Below are positions 35,187 to 43,228 of a stretch of 64,000 nt of DNA, piece after piece. The stretch's first letter is position 1. Each line of letters starts with the position of its first letter. The DNA is from Polynucleobacter sp. AP-Titi-500A-B4 (GTDB lineage: Bacteria > Pseudomonadota > Gammaproteobacteria > Burkholderiales > Burkholderiaceae), in contig NZ_CP061311.1 of NCBI RefSeq assembly GCF_018688095.1, positions 1,458,120 through 1,522,119 on the forward strand, read 5' to 3'. A program made the position numbers and the translations under genes. Under the pieces are notes generated by a model. The model was not told the origin of the DNA. It saw only the letters and a program-made list of their open reading frames with translations, and searched no databases.

Positions 35187-36860
35187 TTAGCCTTGATTGT
35201 CCAATTTTGCTTTCAACAAAGCACCCAAATTGGTTGTGCCAGACTGCGCATCACCTTGGAGCTTGTTCATTGCATCTTGTTGATCAGAACTGTCTTTTGC
35301 TTTGATTGAAAGGTTAATAGCACGTGACTTACGATCAATGTTAATGATCATTGCAGTTACGCTATCGCCTTCTTTCAATACATTGCGTGCATCTTCAACA
35401 CGATCCGTTGAGATCTCAGAAGCGCGCAAGTAAGCCTCAACTTCATCAGCCAAGTGGATTGTTGCACCCTTAGCATCAACCGCTTTAACGGTACCAGTTA
35501 CCAAGGCACCTTTGTCATTCACGGAAGTGTAGTTGTTGAATGGGTCACCAGACAATTGCTTGATACCGAGAGAGATACGCTCTTTCTCAACATCGATTGC
35601 CAATACAGTGGCTTCAACTTCATCACCTTTTTTGTATTTCTTAACAGCCTCTTCGCCTGGCTCATTCCATGAAAGGTCTGAGAGGTGAACTAAACCGTCG
35701 ATACCGCCAGGCAAGCCGATGAACACGCCGAAGTCAGTAATAGACTTGATCGCACCAGAAAGCTTGTCGCCTTTTTGTTGTGAACGTGCAAACTCTTCCC
35801 ATGGATTTGCTTTGCACTGCTTGATGCCCAAGCTAATACGACGCTTGTCTTCATCAATGTCCAGAACCATGACTTCAACTTCGGTACCCAATGCAGTAGC
35901 TTTACTTGGAGCAACGTTCTTATTGGTCCAATCCATTTCAGAAACGTGTACCAAACCTTCGATACCAGATTCGATTTCAACGAACGCGCCGTAATCGGTC
36001 AAGTTCGTTACTTTGCCGAATAAACGGGTGTTTGGTGGGTAGCGACGAGCAATACCAACCCAAGGATCATCACCAAGCTGCTTCACACCGAGTGAAACAC
36101 GGTTTTTTTCTTGATCGAACTTCAAAATCTTCGCAGTAACTTCTTGACCAACAGTCAACATCTCGCTTGGGTGACGCACACGACGCCATGCCAAATCGGT
36201 GATGTGCAAGAGGCCATCGATACCGCCGAGGTCAACGAATGCACCGTAATCAGTGATGTTCTTAACGAGGCCAGTAACAACAGCGCCTTCTTTAAGGTTA
36301 GACATCAACTTAGCACGCTCTTCACCTTGGCTAGCTTCAACTACCGCACGGCGTGACAACACGACGTTGTTACGCTTACGGTCAAGCTTAATAACCTTAA
36401 ACTCCATCGTCTTACCTTCGTAAGGGCTGGTGTCTTTGATTGGACGTGTATCAACGAGTGATCCAGGCAAGAATGCGCGGATACCGTTCACCATCACAGT
36501 CAAGCCGCCTTTAACCTTACCAGTAACAGTACCGGTAACGATTTCAGCTTGCTCAAGCGCTTTTTCCAAATTCAACCATGATGCCAAGCGCTTTGCTTTA
36601 TCACGGGAGAGGATGGTGTCGCCATAGCCGTTTTCGAGGGCGTCAATAGCAACAGAAACGAAATCGCCAGGAGCTACTTCAATCTCGCCGGCGTCGTTAT
36701 GGAATTCTTCAACAGGAATAAACGCTTCAGACTTTAAGCCAGCGTTAACAACGACGAAGTTATGGTCGATGCGAAGAACTTCAGCCGAAATAACTTGGCC
36801 GGTCTTCATATTCGATCGGGTTAATGATTCTTCAAATAATTCTGCAAATGATTCAGACAT
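35187..36860 (-). CDS. rpsA: 30S ribosomal protein S1
   Basis: Ribosomal mRNA-binding protein with six S1 (OB-fold) domains. Repeated motifs are GKVKGGL, GLVKNITDYGAFVDLGGIDGLLHITDL (in pieces), GKVTNLTDYGAFVEIESGIEGLVHVSE and GAIKSITDFGVFIGLPGGIDGLVHLSD; each ends with a K-x-D/E and RRISLG-like strand. Length 557 matches the bacterial protein. It is followed by a strong terminator and preceded by cmk after 132 bp. Confidence 0.97.
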   Translation of the reverse strand: MSESFAELFEESLTRSNMKTGQVISAEVLRIDHNFVVVNAGLKSEAFIPVEEFHNDAGEIEVAPGDFVSVAIDALENGYGDTILSRDKAKRLASWLNLEKALEQAEIVTGTVTGKVKGGLTVMVNGIRAFLPGSLVDTRPIKDTSPYEGKTMEFKVIKLDRKRNNVVLSRRAVVEASQGEERAKLMSNLKEGAVVTGLVKNITDYGAFVDLGGIDGLLHITDLAWRRVRHPSEMLTVGQEVTAKILKFDQEKNRVSLGVKQLGDDPWVGIARRYPPNTRLFGKVTNLTDYGAFVEIESGIEGLVHVSEMDWTNKNVAPSKATALGTEVEVMVLDIDEDKRRISLGIKQCKANPWEEFARSQQKGDKLSGAIKSITDFGVFIGLPGGIDGLVHLSDLSWNEPGEEAVKKYKKGDEVEATVLAIDVEKERISLGIKQLSGDPFNNYTSVNDKGALVTGTVKAVDAKGATIHLADEVEAYLRASEISTDRVEDARNVLKEGDSVTAMIINIDRKSRAINLSIKAKDSSDQQDAMNKLQGDAQSGTTNLGALLKAKLDNQG

Positions 36861-36992
36861 GTGTATTCACTTTGTGCCGTCAGAAGGCCCGACGGGTTAG
36901 GTTAAAAAAGCCTTAAAGAAACACGCTAATGATCGCGTTGTGGAGTTTCTTAAGACGCCAAAACTACTACGTAAAACTTGCTACTTACAAAA

Positions 36993-37655
36993 CTAAACAA
37001 TTGCAGATTGATACCAATCCAAAACTGTCTTAACTGCTTGATCTATCGACAAATCTGATGTTTCAAGCACTTTTGCACCTTCTGCAACTAACAGGGGTGC
37101 GGTACCTCGGCTACTATCGCGGGCATCGCGCTCCTGCAAATCTTGCAGTAAGTCGGAAAGTTTAGCAGAAATTCCCTTAGCTATCAATTGCTTATAGCGA
37201 CGCTCCGCTCTGGCGGAAGCCGTTGCCGTCAAAAAAACCTTCAAAACTGCGTCTGGAAAGATCACGCTGGCCATATCCCTGCCATCGGCCACCAGGCCTG
37301 GAGCCTGGCGAAAACTGCGCTGCAGCCCCACCAATGCAGACCTCACCTCAGGATGAGCCGCCAAGGTGGAGGCCCGCAGGCCAATATTTTCTACCCGAAT
37401 CGCGTCAGTAACATCCTCACCATTGAGAAAAACTTGGCTATTTTTGAATGAAATCAATAACTTAGGAACTAAAAGACCCAATTCTGAGCCATTTTTGACG
37501 TCAATTGCCTGTTTTTCGCTGGCTAGAGCAACCAAGCGATAGAGCGCGCCGCTATCCAAATAATGAAATCCCAACTTCTCAGCTACCAAGGAGGCCACCG
37601 TTCCTTTGCCAGAAGCGGTAGGTCCGTCAATTGCGATGACTGGAAAAGTACTCAT
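36993..37655 (-). CDS. cmk: Cytidylate kinase
   Basis: Phosphorylates CMP and dCMP from ATP. The P-loop is in DGPTASGKGTV near the N-terminus, the substrate region in YLDSGALYRLVAL, and RDMASVIFPDA follows. Length 220. The aroA stop is 4 bp before its start, so it is the last gene of the serC-to-cmk operon. Confidence 0.96.
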   Translation of the reverse strand: MSTFPVIAIDGPTASGKGTVASLVAEKLGFHYLDSGALYRLVALASEKQAIDVKNGSELGLLVPKLLISFKNSQVFLNGEDVTDAIRVENIGLRASTLAAHPEVRSALVGLQRSFRQAPGLVADGRDMASVIFPDAVLKVFLTATASARAERRYKQLIAKGISAKLSDLLQDLQERDARDSSRGTAPLLVAEGAKVLETSDLSIDQAVKTVLDWYQSAIV

Positions 37656-37659
37656 GAAC

Positions 37660-38988
37660 TTAATTCACTACCTTCGCAAACTCTGCAAAGTAAGTTGGAA
37701 AAGTTTTTGCCACGCAATTGGGATCATTAATCTTCAGTGGATTTGGGCCAAATGCAGCGAGCGAAAAACACATTGCCATACGATGGTCATCGTAAGTATC
37801 AATACCTTCACTTGGTGACTTCCAATCGCTTTGTGAGGCGGGAGCTTGCACAACGATGTAATCAGCACCCTCTTCTACGATCGCGCCAACCTTTTTTAAC
37901 TCTTTGGCCATTGCCGCAATACGATCCGTTTCTTTGACGCGCCAGCTAGCAATATTATTTAAACGTGTTGGACCTTCTGCGAATAAAGCGGCAACCGCAA
38001 GCGTCATTGCAGCATCCGGAATTTCCGTGCAATCAATCGTGATGCCACTCAGTTTTCCATTAGTATTTTTCACACCAGCTACTTCAATCCAATCTTCGCC
38101 AGCGGTAATGCTTGCACCCATAAGCCCAAGCGCATCAGCGAATGCCACATCCCCTTGAATACTGTCATTGCCTACACCCAGCACTCGCACCGGGCCACCA
38201 CCTATGGCGCCAAGAGCCAAGAAGTAAGAGGCTGATGAGGCATCACCCTCTACCGATAACTGACCTGGACTTTTGTAAACAGCATCTGATGTTTTTGCAG
38301 GAATGATGAATGATTGTTGATCAGGGCAAGCCACGTTGACGCCGAAGCGCGCCATTAACTTCAATGTAATGTCGATGTACGGGCGAGAAATCAGTTCGCC
38401 GATCACTTCAATGCGAACGGGCTCGTTTGCAACTAAGGGCAAAGCCATCAGCAAGGCCGTTAAGAACTGGCTCGATACATCGCCGCGTACTTTCACAACA
38501 TCTTTAATCTGAATATCTGCCGCCAAGATTTTGATTGGTGGATAACCTTCTTGTAATTCATATTCAATCTTCGCGCCCACTTGACGCAAACCATCTACCA
38601 AATCCCGAATTGGTCTTTCATGCATGCGAGCAACACCAGATAAGCGGTAATTACCACCTTGCATAGCTAAAGCTGCAGTGAGCGGACGAATCGCAGTGCC
38701 AGCATTACCCATAAAGAGGTCTGCATTCCGCACAGGGAACTTGCCGCCACAACCCTCAACGACGCAAACCTTGTCAGCCATATCTATGACATTTAAGCCC
38801 AGCTGACGCAAAGCGTTGCGCATCACCTGAGTATCGTCGGCATCCAACAAATTCTTAAGAGTAGTTGTGCCAGTTGATAAAGCGGCTAATAGCAATGCAC
38901 GATTAGAGATGCTTTTGGAGCCTGGCAACACGATCGAGCCTTGCGCTCGCTGAAATGGTCCAATACTGATGTCTGGCAAACCACTCAT
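37660..38988 (-). CDS. aroA: 3-phosphoshikimate 1-carboxyvinyltransferase (EPSP synthase)
   Basis: Joins shikimate-3-phosphate and PEP in the chorismate pathway. Motifs: LPGSKSISNRALLLAAL, GNAGTAIRPLTAAL (the PEP-binding loop of class I enzymes with Gly96- and Pro101-like residues) and the C-terminal DDHRMAM. The length is 442 residues. Its ATG overlaps the tyrA stop by one base. Confidence 0.97.
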   Translation of the reverse strand: MSGLPDISIGPFQRAQGSIVLPGSKSISNRALLLAALSTGTTTLKNLLDADDTQVMRNALRQLGLNVIDMADKVCVVEGCGGKFPVRNADLFMGNAGTAIRPLTAALAMQGGNYRLSGVARMHERPIRDLVDGLRQVGAKIEYELQEGYPPIKILAADIQIKDVVKVRGDVSSQFLTALLMALPLVANEPVRIEVIGELISRPYIDITLKLMARFGVNVACPDQQSFIIPAKTSDAVYKSPGQLSVEGDASSASYFLALGAIGGGPVRVLGVGNDSIQGDVAFADALGLMGASITAGEDWIEVAGVKNTNGKLSGITIDCTEIPDAAMTLAVAALFAEGPTRLNNIASWRVKETDRIAAMAKELKKVGAIVEEGADYIVVQAPASQSDWKSPSEGIDTYDDHRMAMCFSLAAFGPNPLKINDPNCVAKTFPTYFAEFAKVVN

Positions 38989-39869
38989 TAAAGGACGTCC
39001 AAGTCTTGACGTGCTTTGCTCGCCTTATTAAATAATTTTTCTAAACCTGCGCCATCGCTTTCCGCAACGAGCTTGCGCATATGGTTGACGATCAAGAGGT
39101 ATTGATCCAGCTCCTTCAGAATCGCTGTGCGATTACCCAAGCAAATATCTCGCCACATTTCTGGACTAGAAGCTGCAATGCGAGTGAAATCTTTAAAGCC
39201 GGCGCCAACATGACTCAACTTTTGATCAGCATCTTCCGAGTTCACCACGCTTGCCATTAAGGCATAAGACAGGAGGTGGGGGAGATGAGAAACAGCCGCA
39301 TAAATTGCATCATGCTGCACGACACCAATCTTCTTCACATCAGAGCCAACAGACTCCCAAAAGCCAGTGATCAAGGCGGTATCTTCAGGAGAGTTTTCTT
39401 GTAACGGGCAAATAATGGTTTGCTTGCCCTGGAATAAATCCGCTTTAGCAGCTGCCGCGCCATGCTGTGCGCCTCCCGCAATCGGATGTGCTGGCACAAA
39501 TTGACAAGCCTTCTTACCCAACACTTCTTTAGCCGCCAGGATGACATCACCCTTAGTGCTTCCAGCATCAGTAATCATTGTGCGAGGCTCTAGATGCGGC
39601 TCCATCGCTTCGAATGCGGCGCGCATTTGCGCTACTGGCACACAAAGCACAATCACATCAGATTGTTTTGCTGCTTCAACTAAATCCACTACACCATCAA
39701 TCGCACCCATCTTTTGCGCTTGATCTAAATTTTCTTTGCTGCGACCAACGCCCAATACTTTAGTTACTACGCCTGCTTTTTTTAAAGCTAAGCCAAGTGA
39801 GGCGCCAATCAAACCAACACCAACGATAGTGACGGTACCGAAATTACTTGCAGGATTAATGATGGTCAT
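38988..39869 (-). CDS. tyrA: Prephenate dehydrogenase (cyclohexadienyl dehydrogenase)
   Basis: NAD(P)-dependent step of tyrosine synthesis. The Rossmann motif is GVGLIGASLGLAL. The SLPH-type active-site region is present as AAVSHLPHLLSYAL with the conserved His. Length of 293 residues, without chorismate mutase or ACT domain. It overlaps hisC by 4 bp (ATGA) and aroA by one base. Confidence 0.94.
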   Translation of the reverse strand: MTIINPASNFGTVTIVGVGLIGASLGLALKKAGVVTKVLGVGRSKENLDQAQKMGAIDGVVDLVEAAKQSDVIVLCVPVAQMRAAFEAMEPHLEPRTMITDAGSTKGDVILAAKEVLGKKACQFVPAHPIAGGAQHGAAAAKADLFQGKQTIICPLQENSPEDTALITGFWESVGSDVKKIGVVQHDAIYAAVSHLPHLLSYALMASVVNSEDADQKLSHVGAGFKDFTRIAASSPEMWRDICLGNRTAILKELDQYLLIVNHMRKLVAESDGAGLEKLFNKASKARQDLDVL

Positions 39870-40984
39870 TTAAGAATATCTTTTAAGGCAGCAATAAAAG
39901 CCGCATTTTCTTCTGGCAAGCCAATGGAAATGCGTAACCATTGCGGTAAGCCATAGTTACCAACAGGTCGAACAATAATGCCGCGCTTGAGTAACTCCAA
40001 ATTGATGCGAGCACCGGCCTGGTCATCATCACCCACTTTAACCAAGACAAAGTTTCCCGCGGAAGGTAAATACCGCAGACCCAACTGATCAAATGCCTTA
40101 GTTAACTGTTCGTAACCAGCCTGATTAAGTTCAAATCCTTGTTGTAAAAATGCCTTGTCTTGGAAAGCTGCAATCGCTGCAGCTTGCGCAAGGCTATTCA
40201 CATTAAATGGCTGACGGATACGATTGAGTAAATCGGTTAAGTCCGGCTGAGCTACACCGTAACCAATACGCAAGCCAGCCAAGCCGTAAGCTTTTGAGAA
40301 GCTGCGCGACAAAATCATATTAGGGAAACGTTTTACCCAAGCGATCGCATCGTAACGCTGATCAGAGGTGAGGTATTCGTTATAGGCCTCATCAAGCACC
40401 ACCACCACATTCGATGGCACTGCTGTCAAAAAATCTTCAATCTCTTTGGCCGTTAAATAACTACCAGTTGGATTATTTGGGTTGGCCACAAACACGAGTT
40501 TTGCTTTGTCACCCGATGCTTTGATTGCCGACAACATTGCTGGCAAGTCATGGCCATAAATATCGGTTGCGGCAACCTCAACAGCTTTAGCGCCAACAGC
40601 CTGTGTAGCCAAGGGATAAACAGCGAAAGCATGTTTTGAGAAAATCACTTCGTCGCCAGCTTGTGCAACAGCACGCGCAGCTAATTCCAGAATATCGTTA
40701 CTGCCATTCCCTAGCGTAATCCAGTCTGTTGGCACGCCTAATTGATCAGCCAATACATTCTTGAGCTCAAACCCATTGGAATCTGGGTAACGTCCTAAAT
40801 CACTTGCGGCCTTGAGCATCGCATCCTGCGCAGACTTAGGCATACCCAATGGATTTTCATTGGAAGCCAGCTTCACAATCTTGTTTTCATCCAAACCATA
40901 CTCACGAGCAACTTCACTAATGGGTCGCCCACCAACATAAGGGGCAATCGCATGAATATGTTTTAGGCCAATCTTAGAAGTCAT
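39866..40984 (-). CDS. hisC: Histidinol-phosphate aminotransferase
   Basis: PLP aminotransferase for histidine (and, by context, aromatic amino acid) synthesis. The PLP lysine is in SRSFSKAYGLAGLRIGYG. LASNENPLGMP near the N-terminus and NPNNPTGSYL are family signatures. Length 372. Location between pheA and tyrA suggests a role as an aromatic aminotransferase, as noted for other betaproteobacterial HisC copies. Confidence 0.92.
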   Translation of the reverse strand: MTSKIGLKHIHAIAPYVGGRPISEVAREYGLDENKIVKLASNENPLGMPKSAQDAMLKAASDLGRYPDSNGFELKNVLADQLGVPTDWITLGNGSNDILELAARAVAQAGDEVIFSKHAFAVYPLATQAVGAKAVEVAATDIYGHDLPAMLSAIKASGDKAKLVFVANPNNPTGSYLTAKEIEDFLTAVPSNVVVVLDEAYNEYLTSDQRYDAIAWVKRFPNMILSRSFSKAYGLAGLRIGYGVAQPDLTDLLNRIRQPFNVNSLAQAAAIAAFQDKAFLQQGFELNQAGYEQLTKAFDQLGLRYLPSAGNFVLVKVGDDDQAGARINLELLKRGIIVRPVGNYGLPQWLRISIGLPEENAAFIAALKDILK

Positions 40985-41025
40985 TTGGATTTACTAATGT
41001 TGTAGTTAACTGCAGATGTTTCTGA

Positions 41026-42105
41026 TTAAGCCGAGTGCGGATAAGAGCCAAGGTTCTTATAGAAAGCAGCTACACCCTTCAGTTCTTCAAGCGCTTTCAC
41101 AACCTTCTCGTCATCCGCATGGCCAGCAATATCGATGTAGAAGTGATACTCCCAAGTACCCTTACGTGCAGGACGAGATTCAAAGCGATTCATGGAAACG
41201 CCATGCTTTGCCAATGGTGCAAGTAAACGATGCACAGCGCCTGGCTGGTTATCTACTGAGAGCACCAAAGAAGTTTGATCTTTGCCGGTAGGCTGGCACT
41301 CATAATTACCAACCACCACGAAACGAGTACGGTTATGTGGATCATCCTGAATTTGCGTAGCCACCGCTTGCAAGCCATATGCTTCTTGTGCAGGATCACC
41401 AGCAATAGCAGCTAGTGTTGGATCGCTTGCTGCCAAACGCGCTGCTTCAGCATTACTACTCACAGCTTGACGTTTCAATTGTGGCGCATGCACGCTTAAC
41501 CATTGTTGGCACTGAGCCAATGCTTGTGCGTGAGCACAAACGGTTGTGACGCCATCCAAATTACCACTCTGAGTGAGTAAATGATGGCGAATAGGTAGCA
41601 CCACCTCACCACTAATGCGCATGGAAGAATCTAACAACAAATCAAGTGTGCGAGAGATAGCGCCTTCACTAGAGTTCTCTACCGGAACAACCCCAAACTG
41701 TGCTGCACCCTTCTCTACTGCTTTAAATACTTCATCTAAGCTTGCACATGGTAAGCCAGCAATAGAGTGGCCAAAATAGGTTTGTGCAGCCTGCTCTGAA
41801 AATGTGCCAACAGGTCCAAGATAAGCAATCGTTTGGCGCGCCTCTAGAGCTCTGCATGCAGACATCACTTCCCGCCAAATAGCAGCGATGCCATCGGGAA
41901 GTAAGGGGCCTTGATTAATTTCTTGCAAGCGAGTGACAACCTGACGCTCGCGCTCAGGACGAAAGACTGGCGATGAGAAGCCGCCTTTGACATGACCAAC
42001 ATCCTGCGCAGCTTTTGCACGTTGAGTGAGCAAATCTAAAATCTGCGCATCAAGCGCGTCAATCTTTTCTCGTAGAGGAGCTAAGCGCTGTTCTTCAGTA
42101 CTCAT
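41026..42105 (-). CDS. pheA: Bifunctional chorismate mutase / prephenate dehydratase
   Basis: Phenylalanine pathway enzyme of 359 residues. The order is an N-terminal AroQ chorismate mutase (LREKIDALDAQILDLLTQRA), then the dehydratase with YLGPVGTFSEQAA, VVPVENSSEGA and the TRF motif (NRTRFVVVG), and finally an ACT regulatory domain (TSLVLSVDNQPGAVHRLL, with ESRPARKGTWEYHFYID). The ACT domain implies phenylalanine feedback. Its ATG overlaps the serC stop by one base. Confidence 0.96.
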   Translation of the reverse strand: MSTEEQRLAPLREKIDALDAQILDLLTQRAKAAQDVGHVKGGFSSPVFRPERERQVVTRLQEINQGPLLPDGIAAIWREVMSACRALEARQTIAYLGPVGTFSEQAAQTYFGHSIAGLPCASLDEVFKAVEKGAAQFGVVPVENSSEGAISRTLDLLLDSSMRISGEVVLPIRHHLLTQSGNLDGVTTVCAHAQALAQCQQWLSVHAPQLKRQAVSSNAEAARLAASDPTLAAIAGDPAQEAYGLQAVATQIQDDPHNRTRFVVVGNYECQPTGKDQTSLVLSVDNQPGAVHRLLAPLAKHGVSMNRFESRPARKGTWEYHFYIDIAGHADDEKVVKALEELKGVAAFYKNLGSYPHSA

Positions 42106-43202
42106 TAAGCCCGCCTTTCAAAGTCGCGCATAAATTCAACCAAGGCTTTGACACCTTCAATAGGCATTGCGTTGTAGATACTAGCGCGCATACCGCCAGC
42201 AGCCTTGTGGCCGCGTAAGGCAACTAAACCTGCAGCATTAGATTGCGCCAGAAACTCTGCATTCAGGTTCTCATCTTTTAAGAAAAAAGTCACGTTCATG
42301 CGCGAACGATATTCCTTAGTGACGCGATTTTCATACAAACTGCTTTGATCCAAGAAGTTGTAGAGCAAATCGGCTTTTTCTTGATTACGCTTTTCAATCG
42401 CCTTTACTCCGCCATGCTTGAGCAACCACTTAAAGCCTAGGCCGGCCATATAGATCGAAAATGTGGGTGGAGTATTAATCATAGATTGAGTATTGGCCTG
42501 AATCGCCCAATCCCAGATCGTTGGAGTAATACTCATACTGTGACCGATCAAATCCTTGCGGATAATGACAATCGTGACACCAGAAGGGCCAATGTTCTTT
42601 TGTGCGCCAGCAAACCACACGGCACACTGGTTCACATCCATCTCCTTCGAAAGAATGTTGCTAGAAATATCCGCAACTAATGGAATGCTGCCAACGTCAG
42701 GCACATCCGGAAACTCAACGCCTCCGATGGTTTCATTCGCGCAATAGTGAACGTAAGCGGCATCGCTTGATAGCTTCCAAGAGGATCTTGCAGGGATCGT
42801 ATTGAATTTTTCTGCAGCAGAGGATGCTGCTAAATTTGCGGTGCCGTACTTCTGCGCTTCTTTAAATGATTTCTCAGACCAAACACCGGTCACAATGAAA
42901 TCCGCCTTAGGCCCATTTTTAGCGAGCGGCATGAGGTTCATTGGAATGGCTGCGTTTTGACCAAGTCCGCCACCTTGCAATAACAAGATTTCGTAAGCGT
43001 CTGGAATATTCATCAAGGTGCGTAAATCCCGGAGTACCTCTTCATATACTTCCATGAACTCTTTACTGCGGTGACTGATCTCCATCACACTAGTACCAAG
43101 CCCGCGCCAATTTAGCATTTCTTCGGCAGCCTGTTTCAGCACCTCTTCAGGCAAAGTAGCAGGCCCCGCAGCGAAATTAAAGATGCGGCGGTCAAAAGTC
43201 AT
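42105..43202 (-). CDS. serC: Phosphoserine aminotransferase
   Basis: PLP aminotransferase in serine and pyridoxal synthesis. It opens FNFAAGPATLPEEVL. The ISHRSKEF segment and the PLP lysine in GAQKNIGPSG are clear. Length 365. It follows gyrA by 26 bp and begins the aromatic amino acid gene block, with pheA directly coupled. Confidence 0.96.
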   Translation of the reverse strand: MTFDRRIFNFAAGPATLPEEVLKQAAEEMLNWRGLGTSVMEISHRSKEFMEVYEEVLRDLRTLMNIPDAYEILLLQGGGLGQNAAIPMNLMPLAKNGPKADFIVTGVWSEKSFKEAQKYGTANLAASSAAEKFNTIPARSSWKLSSDAAYVHYCANETIGGVEFPDVPDVGSIPLVADISSNILSKEMDVNQCAVWFAGAQKNIGPSGVTIVIIRKDLIGHSMSITPTIWDWAIQANTQSMINTPPTFSIYMAGLGFKWLLKHGGVKAIEKRNQEKADLLYNFLDQSSLYENRVTKEYRSRMNVTFFLKDENLNAEFLAQSNAAGLVALRGHKAAGGMRASIYNAMPIEGVKALVEFMRDFERRA

Positions 43203-43228
43203 GGCGTTACTGGTCTTGCGTTGACGCC